The translations under genes and the position numbers were made by a program. Shown here piece after piece: positions 1-5,578 of a stretch of 12,257 nt of DNA. This DNA is from Flammeovirgaceae bacterium UBA5867 (GTDB taxonomy: Bacteria; Bacteroidota; Bacteroidia; Cytophagales; Cyclobacteriaceae): NCBI GenBank assembly GCA_002432545.1, contig DJFR01000213.1, positions 1 to 12,257 of the forward strand, given 5' to 3'. The notes under the pieces were generated by a model that worked only from the letters and a program-made list of their open reading frames with translations, was not told the DNA's origin and searched no databases. Within the stretch, counting starts at the first letter, position 1; the number at the start of each line of letters is the position of its first letter.

Positions 1-272
1 GAACGTTTTCGTTTTGGTACTAATCCGTATCTGGCAATACGTTGCTCTTTTATAAATCGCAAAGCTTCATCCATGAGTCTGTTACAAATAAGATCCAACA
101 GAGATTATCTTCTTTTTCTTCATGAGTTCAATGTGTTCCAATAATTCTTTGTGATATGACGCGGTCAAAAACAATAATTTGGGATTTGATTTATCTTTTT
201 TGTTTGCGTCAGGTGTAAGTGCTTCAATTGCGGACCGCGAAGAAACTTAATCGCAGCTTTTACTTCTTCCAT
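1..272 (-). pseudogene. Possible decayed or frameshifted hypothetical gene, running off the left edge
   Basis: On the minus strand an ATG at 272 opens a frame beginning MEEVKAAIKFLR, which soon becomes poor and hits stops. A second frame, open from about 240 to a TAA at 82-84, reads like real protein, with the stretch LLFLTASYHKELLEHIELMK. A third frame, open from about 105 to the left edge, reads LMDEALRFIKEQRIARYG. The three protein-like pieces follow one another in different frames, which suggests one gene with two frameshifts or two short genes. I recognise no family. The coding-like appearance is judged by eye only, so both the gene and its broken state are uncertain. Confidence 0.3.
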
Positions 273-328
273 GATACAAATCTTTGTCTTCGTTTATTCT
301 CAGTACATGATTGCGGTCCTGATATATA

Positions 329-349
329 ATGATTGATGTCATCAGTCAT
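329..349. repeat. 21-base near-perfect palindrome upstream of the phosphoribosyltransferase gene
   Basis: The sequence ATGATTGATGTCATCAGTCAT equals its reverse complement except at the central base and one symmetric pair. The core is TGATG-T-CATCA. It lies about 75 bases upstream of the -7 box of the gene at 446 and does not fit the N6 spacing of the sites described elsewhere. It may be a separate operator or the remains of one. No partner copy was found. Confidence 0.4.
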
Positions 350-378
350 TAGAGAGAATATCAATCATCAACCACTCA

Positions 379-421
379 TGACAGGCATCATATTTAACCG
401 CAAACCGGGAGTATATTTTGC
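379..421 (+). promoter_or_regulatory. Putative CRP/FNR-type operator and -7 box for the gene at 446
   Basis: TGA-CAGGCA-TCA (379-390) is followed by 23 bases and then TATTTTGC (414-421), overlapping a slightly better-looking TATATTTTG (412-420). The box is a weak match to the Bacteroidota -7 consensus TAnnTTTG. The operator-to-box spacing is identical to that at 5923-5965 and 6036-6078. A start site near 426 would leave a leader of about 20 bases and put the operator centre near -41.5. No TTTG is seen at the -33 position, as expected if an activator is needed. Confidence 0.45.
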
Positions 422-445
422 ATCAGATCAACGCCCGTAATCACC

Positions 446-1108
446 ATGCAACCAGTAGTCAGCAACACATTATTGCAGGATCGACAAGAAGCAGGACATT
501 TGTTGAGTAAGGCGCTTACTGCATTTAAAAATAGCAACGCTGTAGTGGTAGGTATTCCCCATGGAGGAGTATGTGTTGCTTCAGTCATCGCCACGCAACT
601 GTCACTTCCGCTAGAAGCAATGCCTTGTCGTAAAATAAAGCATCCGGCCAAAAACAATCAATATATTGGTTCGGTAAGTGAAGACGAAGTATATATTCAT
701 GATTGTTCACGTACAATACCGCAGGACTATATCCATCATCAAATTGTACTGGCGCGAAATATCATTATTCATGAAACTGAAATGTTTAACGGAGGCCGCC
801 AGCGTGCTGATGTTCGGTCGCGACCGGTGATCCTTGTAGATGACGTGCTGATCTTCAGCGATACGATGATGGCCTGCCTGCGAAGTCTGCGCAAGCAAAA
901 TCCTTTAAAAATAGTAGTTGCCGTTGCGGTAGCCAGCGCAGAAGCTGCCCACATGGTGAGCTTGCAGGCCGATGAGGTTCAATACCTGAGGCTGGAAGGT
1001 TCTCCGTCACCAGCACGGGAATATTTTGTAGATTTCACGCGAGTGGATGAACGAAAGGTGAGGAACCTTTTGGAAGCATCACGAAACGCTATAGGAATGT
1101 ATCAGTAG
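446..1108 (+). CDS. Phosphoribosyltransferase-like protein with altered PRPP loop
   Basis: The 220-residue protein matches the stress-associated family annotated as 'putative phosphoribosyltransferase' (type I PRTase fold). Recognisable family blocks are VVVGIPHGGVCVA (33-45; usually PRGGV), RKI (62-64), YIGSVSED (73-80), FNGGR (114-118), VILVDD (128-133) and the C-terminal YFVDF and VRNLLE blocks. The length is normal. In active relatives the PRPP-binding loop reads like VDDGxATGxT. Here it reads VDDVLIFSDT, so the Thr-Gly pair is replaced by Phe-Ser. The two acidic residues and the final Thr are kept. Catalysis may be lost or changed. Members of this family are often co-regulated with universal stress and ribosome-hibernation proteins under low oxygen, as in the mycobacterial DosR regulon. 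The ATG at 446 suits the promoter upstream. The gene stands alone, with no partner within 800 bases downstream. Confidence 0.85.
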   Translation: MQPVVSNTLLQDRQEAGHLLSKALTAFKNSNAVVVGIPHGGVCVASVIATQLSLPLEAMPCRKIKHPAKNNQYIGSVSEDEVYIHDCSRTIPQDYIHHQIVLARNIIIHETEMFNGGRQRADVRSRPVILVDDVLIFSDTMMACLRSLRKQNPLKIVVAVAVASAEAAHMVSLQADEVQYLRLEGSPSPAREYFVDFTRVDERKVRNLLEASRNAIGMYQ

Positions 1109-1286
1109 TATGAGCTGCGGAAGCTGGTTGTCCGGAAAATTTATTTGTTTCTGATGCTTTATCTGTGCTATATATCGCATGCTCCCAAAATATATTCTGT
1201 TATGTATAGTATAACTAGGACGGATGGGCAACGATGACTTCCATAAAACGGGACTATATATCATAAAAGTATACGTAGAGATTGGA

Positions 1287-1305
1287 TGTCAGGACTGTTC
1301 TGACA
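1287..1305. repeat. Inverted repeat TGTCAG-N7-CTGACA
   Basis: Perfect six-base arms are separated by seven bases. The repeat lies 14 bases beyond the stop of the possible 51-residue minus-strand ORF, so it could form a weak hairpin at the end of that transcript. There is no T run after it in either direction, so an ordinary intrinsic terminator is unlikely. An operator role is equally possible. Confidence 0.3.
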
Positions 1306-1319
1306 AATAATCATTATGA

Positions 1320-1475
1320 TCAGCCGCTCCATTTTTCAAATCTTCCTGTTGACTTCGTGATTTTGACGCGGTAGACGACAGCCTTTAACTCTTTTTCAAC
1401 TGCAGCAGCGTAATGTGTGAATCCCCTAGCAGGAGTCACAGTTTTACTTGTGTCCGACTGATGAAAATCAGACAT
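1320..1475 (-). CDS. Possible small hypothetical protein, 51 residues
   Basis: An ATG at 1475 opens a 51-codon frame ending in TGA at 1320-1322. The product starts MSDFHQSDTS and contains the basic, evenly mixed stretch FTHYAAAVEKELKAVVYRVK, which looks like alternating helix and strand rather than random translation. It has no signal peptide, membrane segment or cysteine. No family is recognised. It lies alone between a plus-strand gene and a small plus-strand unit. No clear -7 box was found upstream on its strand (ATTGTTTG at about 1499-1506 is the closest). It could be an intact small gene or the remnant of a longer one. Confidence 0.35.
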   Translation of the reverse strand: MSDFHQSDTSKTVTPARGFTHYAAAVEKELKAVVYRVKITKSTGRFEKWSG

Positions 1476-1480
1476 TCTGA

Positions 1481-1523
1481 TGATACACTTCAGCAAACAA
1501 TGATTGGTTTGTTAATACATTAG
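1481..1523 (+). promoter_or_regulatory. Putative CRP/FNR-type operator and -7 box of a small transcription unit
   Basis: TGA-TACACT-TCA (1481-1492) is followed by exactly 23 bases and then TACATTAG (1516-1523), which matches TAnnTTTG at five of six fixed positions. This is the same geometry as at 379-421, 5923-5965 and 6036-6078. The start site would be near 1528, about 12 bases before a 20-codon ORF and about 100 bases before the 60-residue ORF. A strong terminator at 1894-1919 would close a transcript of about 390 bases. Confidence 0.4.
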
Positions 1524-1539
1524 CAATTAAAACAGATTC

Positions 1540-1602
1540 ATGAAAGCGTTTGTATACTATACCATATTAAATGCCCAAACGACTGCCGCGATGATCGGCT
1601 GA
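1540..1602 (+). CDS. Possible 20-residue leader peptide
   Basis: The ATG lies about 12 bases after the predicted start site of the 1481-1523 promoter, a leader length close to the other promoters with this geometry. The peptide reads MKAFVYYTILNAQTTAAMIG and ends with TGA followed directly by TAA. It is in the same frame as the 60-residue ORF starting at 1627, separated from it only by those stops and a short gap. It could be a short regulatory peptide, the start of a gene broken by the stops, or chance. Confidence 0.2.
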   Translation: MKAFVYYTILNAQTTAAMIG

Positions 1603-1626
1603 TAATCGTATAACGATTGTATTACT

Positions 1627-1809
1627 ATGGAACGGAGGAATCTTTCAAAAATATTTTTTCAGCAGTATACATTTTTGACCTCGCTACTGGCAGTGGTGCT
1701 GATTTCCATTGTACTTTTTTCCGCTACGGTTCGTTTGCCAAGTCATTTACTTTGCCTGACAATGTTAACGTTGATGGTATTGCAGCAAACTAAACAGATG
1801 GTATATTAA
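1627..1809 (+). CDS. Possible small membrane peptide, 60 residues
   Basis: The product starts MERRNLSKIFF, followed by a hydrophobic stretch at about residues 15-33 (LLAVVLISIVLF) and a second at about 38-52. The basic N terminus would stay inside. No family is recognised. Support for expression is indirect: a putative activator-type promoter lies 100 bases upstream and a strong intrinsic terminator begins 85 bases downstream. No ribosome-binding site is evident, apart from purines inside the first codons. If the reading frame is not used, the same interval could be a non-coding RNA. Confidence 0.35.
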   Translation: MERRNLSKIFFQQYTFLTSLLAVVLISIVLFSATVRLPSHLLCLTMLTLMVLQQTKQMVY

Positions 1810-1855
1810 CGCTGTCTATCGCGAAAAAAGCGACTGGTCCGGTGAGCATTCGAAA

Positions 1856-1876
1856 AACTATTGATGTTAAATAGTT
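1856..1876 (+). other. RNA hairpin candidate upstream of the terminator
   Basis: AACTATT (1856-1862) and AATAGTT (1870-1876) are perfect seven-base arms around a seven-base loop. It lies between the 60-residue ORF and the terminator hairpin, so the transcript would end in two consecutive stem-loops. It is AT-rich, so weak alone. Confidence 0.35.
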
Positions 1877-1893
1877 GTCTATAGGTTGGTTCG

Positions 1894-1919
1894 GCCCCAA
1901 AATGTCTTGGGGCTTTTTT
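1894..1919 (+). terminator. Rho-independent terminator, plus strand
   Basis: The stem GCCCCAA (1894-1900) pairs with TTGGGGC (1907-1913) around a six-base loop and is followed immediately by six Ts (1914-1919). This is the clearest terminator in the window. It works for plus-strand transcripts only, since the other side of the stem is not T-rich. It implies a real plus-strand transcript ending here, although the nearest long plus-strand gene ends 785 bases upstream. It also faces the end of the minus-strand operon at 1964. Confidence 0.85.
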
Positions 1920-1921
1920 AC

Positions 1922-1957
1922 TACCTGCAGGTATGTTTTAAAAAAATAACATACCTG
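1922..1957. repeat. Overlapping palindromes between convergent transcripts
   Basis: TACCTGCAGGTA (1922-1933) is a perfect 12-base palindrome. Its second half begins a perfect ten-base inverted repeat, CAGGTATGTT (1928-1937) and AACATACCTG (1948-1957), with a ten-base A-rich loop. TACCTG or its complement therefore occurs three times in 36 bases. It lies six bases beyond the DUF4266 stop codon, so on the minus strand it may protect or end that operon's mRNA. No T run follows, so simple intrinsic termination is not supported. Confidence 0.5.
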
Positions 1958-1963
1958 AGATAG

Positions 1964-2188
1964 TTAATTACACCCGCATCCGCCACCATTTTTTCCACCG
2001 TTAGCCCCAGAGGCACCTTCTCGGTATAGTTCAAAACTGGTTTCGAACTTTTGTGTTCTGCGCGCTGCGAGTTCCATCTCCGAATCGTTGAGGTGCATCT
2101 TCTGATATTCTTTTACCGGTGAACACTGCACAAGTGAAACCATCGTAAGTATGGATAATGCTGCTAATGTTTGTTTCCTGTTTTTCAT
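1964..2188 (-). CDS. DUF4266-family small lipoprotein
   Basis: The 74-residue product has a basic start, a hydrophobic signal segment (about 7-20) and a lipobox-like LVQC with Cys22 as the probable lipidated residue; Gln at -1 is unusual. After the cysteine comes SPVKEY, an acidic/basic middle and the hallmark tail of DUF4266: YREGASGANGG (55-65), then GGGCGCN at the very C terminus (68-74). The paired CGC cysteines suggest metal binding or redox chemistry. EGAS (57-60) resembles the serine/threonine acceptor motif modified by ApbE flavin transferases. The gene is the last of a four-gene operon and starts four bases after the ApbE stop, which makes it a candidate ApbE substrate. That substrate role is inference, while the family match is strong. 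The protein is probably periplasmic, anchored by lipid. Confidence 0.85.
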   Translation of the reverse strand: MKNRKQTLAALSILTMVSLVQCSPVKEYQKMHLNDSEMELAARRTQKFETSFELYREGASGANGGKNGGGCGCN

Positions 2189-2192
2189 AAAG

Positions 2193-3119
2193 CTATTGGA
2201 GCGATATATTTTTAGAACTATAAATTATATCATTATCATCGATGACGATGCATGCTATATCTCTTAGTTGATTGATCAGGTGTAACCCGGCTTTAATTCC
2301 CATAACCATAATGGGCGTAGCCATGGCATCTGCAAGTTCGGCACTGGTACAGAGTACGGTTACACTTTTTATACCCCGTACCGGATACCCGGTTTTAGGA
2401 TCTATCGTATGGGAGTATTTAACGCCATCAATCAATACATATTTTTCGTAGTTGCCGGATGTTGCTATAGACGTGTCGGATAATTGTACAGATGCAATCG
2501 GTAAATTTTTTGTGTTGGGATCTGCAATCCCAACAGTCCATTTGCTGCCGTGAGGTTGATGTCCCCAAACGGTAAGGTCGCCTGCTGCATTTACAATTCC
2601 ACTGGTAACTCCGGCTGCGCGCATTACGCGTTTAGCCTGGTCTGCAGCGTAACCTTTTCCAATACCACCGAAACCAATGCGCATTCCTTCTTCTGCGAGA
2701 AAGACTGTTTGACGTTGACGGTCGAGTATAATTTTTCGAAAATCAATAAGGCGCACCATGGCCTTTGCTGTTTGCAGATCAGGCAGTGCTTTCATACTGC
2801 GATCGAAATTCCACAGACTTTTATCAATTGATCCATAGGTAATATCAAAGGCGCCTTGTGTAATAGATGAAATGCGAATGGAGCGCTCGATCAGGTCGAA
2901 AACTTCTTTATCTACCTTTACCGGCATAATTCCGGCATGCGTGTTGATCTGGTTTGTCTGACTTGTGTCGTCAAAGGTTGTGAGTAATTTTTCAATGCGG
3001 GATACTTCGGCTATGCCTTCGCCAATACAATGCATAGCAAATGCTTCACTATCGGAAACCACCGAGAATTCAAAGTGATTACCCATTAGTTTTAAACCCT
3101 TGCTATATACTTGTATCAC
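2193..3119 (-). CDS. apbE: FAD:protein FMN transferase (ApbE family)
   Basis: ApbE enzymes transfer FMN from FAD to a Ser/Thr of a target protein, using Mg2+. The 308-residue product carries the family blocks in order: LMGNHFEF near the N terminus (usually MGT), GGIGKGYAAD, NAAGDLTVWG, IATSGNYEKY, HTIDPKTGYPV and ELADAMATPIMVMG, which supplies the metal-binding Asp/Thr. Length is normal for the mature enzyme. The start is GTG at 3119, one base after the stop of the thioredoxin-like gene, so translation is probably coupled. In this frame there is a stop about 30 bases further upstream and no room for a signal peptide. That is odd for an enzyme expected to act in the envelope. An internal ATG at 3086 would remove part of the first conserved strand, so GTG is preferred. 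Confidence 0.93.
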   Translation of the reverse strand: MIQVYSKGLKLMGNHFEFSVVSDSEAFAMHCIGEGIAEVSRIEKLLTTFDDTSQTNQINTHAGIMPVKVDKEVFDLIERSIRISSITQGAFDITYGSIDKSLWNFDRSMKALPDLQTAKAMVRLIDFRKIILDRQRQTVFLAEEGMRIGFGGIGKGYAADQAKRVMRAAGVTSGIVNAAGDLTVWGHQPHGSKWTVGIADPNTKNLPIASVQLSDTSIATSGNYEKYVLIDGVKYSHTIDPKTGYPVRGIKSVTVLCTSAELADAMATPIMVMGIKAGLHLINQLRDIACIVIDDNDIIYSSKNISLQ

Positions 3120-3120
3120 T

Positions 3121-3555
3121 TTATGGAAGGGGTATAGTACTATTCAGGTTCTCTATAAATTTTTCATAGCTGCCGAAAACGTAGCCGTCCCATCCTTTAA
3201 TTATGTTTCCTTTGGAATCAACCAACACGGTAAATGGAAATTTACCCGAAGGATTATACTTCTCAGCAAGTGCTTCATTGTGCTTTACCTGTTCACCGGA
3301 AAGCTGGTTCTTTTTTGAGCGCGGAAAGTCCGCCCGCACTAAAACCAGTTTTTTCTCGGCAAGATTCACAAAGGATTCATTCTCGAATACTTCCTTTTTC
3401 ATTTTTATACAGGGGGCACACCAGTCAGAGCCGGAAAAGCTGATCAAGATATATTTATGATCTTTTGCTGCCAGATCTTTAGCCGTGTCGAAATTATTGA
3501 GCCACTCAACGGCTGGCATAGTAATAAACAGTATATATACCAATAGTAGTTTCAT
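3121..3555 (-). CDS. Secreted thioredoxin-like protein, CAPC active site
   Basis: The 144-residue product begins with a hydrophobic signal segment (MKLLLVYILFITMPAVEW) and continues with a thioredoxin fold of the thioredoxin_7/DsbD-C type. The active site is SGSDWCAPCIKMKKEVF with Cys46 and Cys49 (CAPC rather than CGPC). The cis-proline is in KFPFTVLVD (Pro107), and GWDGY lies near the C terminus. It probably acts as a periplasmic disulfide reductase or oxidase. The gene starts eight bases after the DUF3570 stop and ends one base before the apbE start, so it is within the operon. A natural partner would be the CGC motif of the DUF4266 lipoprotein encoded two genes later. This is inferred from context only. 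Confidence 0.9.
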   Translation of the reverse strand: MKLLLVYILFITMPAVEWLNNFDTAKDLAAKDHKYILISFSGSDWCAPCIKMKKEVFENESFVNLAEKKLVLVRADFPRSKKNQLSGEQVKHNEALAEKYNPSGKFPFTVLVDSKGNIIKGWDGYVFGSYEKFIENLNSTIPLP

Positions 3556-3563
3556 GGAGTATA

Positions 3564-4745
3564 TTATTTGAGTTTCAGTAAAATAGTTACAATATCAGCA
3601 TTCAACCCGGTAGAGCGATGGTAGTGTCCGTATCGCAGTTCAACAGCGTTCAGCTTGGATATACCGGCTACACCGCCGGGTGGGGCATAGCGTACACCCA
3701 TACCAAGCAAGTTGCTGGAAAGTGTAGATAAATCGTAATCGCTGGTATAGTATTCTTCATTCAGGTTATGCTGTTCGTACTTTGTAAAGTATTTTACACC
3801 TTGCTGTGTATAGTATCTGTAAAAGGGACTTACCGAAAAGAATGGAGTAATTTTTACAGGTGTTTCTATTTCGGCTGTATGCGCCTGTAATCCCCAGGTA
3901 TCCGTATAGTAACGATAGTAACTACGGATAATAAACCGGTCACCCAGGAAATAGTTCAATCGCACACCGAGTGGCAGTTTGAAACGCGAATCCGGAAGAT
4001 GTTCTACCCGATGTGATCCATCTGTAAAATATGTTCGGTGATATAGCGTAGCCAGTTGTCCTTTCTGATACGCAACATCGGCCAGGAATAGTACCTGCAA
4101 TCGCTTTGTTATAACCTGGCTGAGGCTGAATGATGTACTATAGGTGTTGCGTGGTTTATTTCCTTTCAGGTTGCTGCCCGATCGAAGTTCTATAGGAAGT
4201 ATAACTGTCCATGTGTCGAGATATACTTGTCCCTTCGCACTGAATTCGCGGTTCTTGTCTTTTGAGAGCTTTGCCCATCCGAGACTTAAGCCTTTGGAAA
4301 AATAATCGTACTCTGAAGAGATTGAACCATTTACACTAACTGTTGATCCGTTTTCTTCATTGGCGACAGTATAGGTAATGGAAGGGTATATACGCTGATC
4401 TCCTGACGATGCAGAAGATATAGTATTGGGATCAATTTTGTCTGATGAAGCGGAAGAGTATACATCTACGCCAAGTTCTGCCGTAAGTGTATGTTTTCGC
4501 ATACGGTGATCGTGCCGCGACAGCTTCACATCAATGGTGGTTGCAAAGTCTGTCAGATGTTCGGACCCGATGCCACCGGTTACGGCCGAGTTGTTGCCAT
4601 CCTGCTGGTAATAGCTGGAGACAAAATTCACTTCATCCAGTTTAAGCTTTTTTCGCTTGTAGGTGGTGGAGTCCTGAACATCCTGGGAAAAGCCCGCCAA
4701 TGTTGACAGGTATATTCCAATAGCAGCCAGCGATATTTTTAGCAT
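3564..4745 (-). CDS. DUF3570 family outer-membrane beta-barrel protein
   Basis: The 393-residue product has a signal peptide (MLKISLAAIGIYLSTLAGFSQ). The family signature follows: LKLDEVNFVSSYYQQDG (35-51), then NNSAVTGGIGSEHLTD. The rest is a long series of alternating, tyrosine-rich amphipathic strands with short turns, ending in a strand VTILLKLK, as expected of an outer-membrane barrel. It is the first gene of the operon with the thioredoxin-like protein, ApbE and the DUF4266 lipoprotein. From memory, DUF3570 and DUF4266 commonly occur together next to ApbE. The barrel may export, anchor or expose the lipoprotein, but no function is established. The start ATG follows an A/T-rich leader. 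No convincing promoter was found in the 312 bases upstream. Confidence 0.88.
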   Translation of the reverse strand: MLKISLAAIGIYLSTLAGFSQDVQDSTTYKRKKLKLDEVNFVSSYYQQDGNNSAVTGGIGSEHLTDFATTIDVKLSRHDHRMRKHTLTAELGVDVYSSASSDKIDPNTISSASSGDQRIYPSITYTVANEENGSTVSVNGSISSEYDYFSKGLSLGWAKLSKDKNREFSAKGQVYLDTWTVILPIELRSGSNLKGNKPRNTYSTSFSLSQVITKRLQVLFLADVAYQKGQLATLYHRTYFTDGSHRVEHLPDSRFKLPLGVRLNYFLGDRFIIRSYYRYYTDTWGLQAHTAEIETPVKITPFFSVSPFYRYYTQQGVKYFTKYEQHNLNEEYYTSDYDLSTLSSNLLGMGVRYAPPGGVAGISKLNAVELRYGHYHRSTGLNADIVTILLKLK

Positions 4746-5057
4746 AAGATTTTAAAAAATGAAAACTCTGAATAAACTTTGAAGACATTCTGAATTTTAG
4801 CCTATTTGAGAAAATATTTTGCCGTTCGTATGCGGAAGGATCATGAGAGGAATTAAAGTACCTCAATCCCTCCACACAGATATCGAAGTAAATGGGTTGC
4901 AAATTGTAATGTGGTCATGCGGCTCCGGTTCCATGAACTGATCGCAATTCTCAACGAAAGGATTGTTAATCACAACGAGATATGAACGGGGTGCCTGCAG
5001 CAGTTCGCGTCTTCTCCATATACCAATGGAAGCTCTGTATTGCTCATGTGCATGTGT
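4746..5057. other. Intergenic stretch without a clear gene
   Basis: It lies between the stop of the five-span membrane protein gene and the start of the DUF3570 gene, all reading leftwards, so it must hold the DUF3570 operon promoter unless transcription reads through. I found neither a TGA-N6-TCA site nor a good TAnnTTTG box. A minus-strand frame directly after the upstream stop is open for about 60 codons but has no usable start. No strong terminator is seen. Confidence 0.5.
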
Positions 5058-5564
5058 TTAATGCGAATGCGAACGAGCTGAATATTTTGACTGTCGGCCG
5101 ATGCCGTCATATACACTCTGATCTATTTTCGCACGCATGAGAATTACAAGCGCTGCTGACAGGATAAGTGGTGCAGGAAACGCAGAGCCTATACCTAATG
5201 GAGCAATGGCAAGAAGAAAGACAATAGCTGCAAGCATGGCTGTTTGCATCAGCCGCCCCTTGTATAGGAGGAACGCCCCTATAATAACCTGACAGACTGC
5301 AATAATGGAGACGTAGATTTCTATGTGCATACTGAAAGGACCGAGTATTATCCTTCGGTAGAGATCGCTCGTAGTGAGCTCTCCGAATTGCAAGTACAGA
5401 TCCGGATTTTCCCACGCAGTAAAGACATTGAAAGCAGCAGCACCTATAAATATACCGCTTAAAAAGACACGGCCTATATTGGGCCAGATCATCGCTATCA
5501 CCGCTGTAGCTATGGCAATTACATTGCTGACGATATAGGGGGTGGAAGTATAATCAGTTTCCAT
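5058..5564 (-). CDS. Five-span integral membrane protein of unknown function
   Basis: The start chosen is the ATG at 5564 (METDYTSTPY), 14 bases after the HPF stop. The frame extends upstream to 5618, but that would overlap the HPF gene and add a polar tail that looks non-membrane. The 168-residue product has hydrophobic spans at about 10-28, 33-52, 80-101, 107-124 and 130-143. Between the second and third spans lies an extramembrane loop with WENPDLYLQFGEL, and the C-terminal tail is polar with SHSH at the end. The size and topology recall DoxX-like proteins, but I do not recognise a specific family. Co-transcription with HPF suggests a role in the same low-energy or low-oxygen state. Confidence 0.7.
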   Translation of the reverse strand: METDYTSTPYIVSNVIAIATAVIAMIWPNIGRVFLSGIFIGAAAFNVFTAWENPDLYLQFGELTTSDLYRRIILGPFSMHIEIYVSIIAVCQVIIGAFLLYKGRLMQTAMLAAIVFLLAIAPLGIGSAFPAPLILSAALVILMRAKIDQSVYDGIGRQSKYSARSHSH

Positions 5565-5578
5565 GGTTAATAAAATTG

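Larger units (their letters stand above)
1109..1626. other. Gene-poor intergenic stretch
   Basis: Nothing longer than about 60 codons is convincing here. It holds an inverted repeat at 1287-1305 (TGTCAG/CTGACA), a possible 51-residue minus-strand ORF at 1320-1475, a perfect CTGAT/ATCAG inverted repeat at 1458-1471 inside that ORF, a putative operator and promoter at 1481-1523, and a 20-codon ORF at 1540-1602. Bases 1109-1286 show nothing I can name. Confidence 0.6.

Noticed and set aside
1458..1471. CTGAT-GAAA-ATCAG palindrome, also a TGA-N6-TCA core
   Set aside because: No -7-like box lies 23 bases away on either strand and it falls inside the possible 51-residue ORF, so it was not counted with the four spaced modules.
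2021..4430. Very frequent TATAG/CTATA pentamers, e.g. at 2025, 2465, 3133, 3746, 3809 and 3905
   Set aside because: Most fall in coding sequence, where Tyr TAT/TAC and Ile ATA codons next to each other explain them; I could not count them against expectation. A genome-wide k-mer test with codon shuffling would decide.
4642..4902. 86-codon minus-strand ORF overlapping the start of the DUF3570 gene
   Set aside because: It overlaps the signal-peptide region of a well-supported gene in another frame and its product shows no domain or signal features.
4872..5057. Minus-strand frame open for about 60 codons after the five-span protein stop
   Set aside because: It has no ATG near its beginning and no recognisable family; an open frame of this length is not rare by chance. 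A read-through extension is possible but unsupported.
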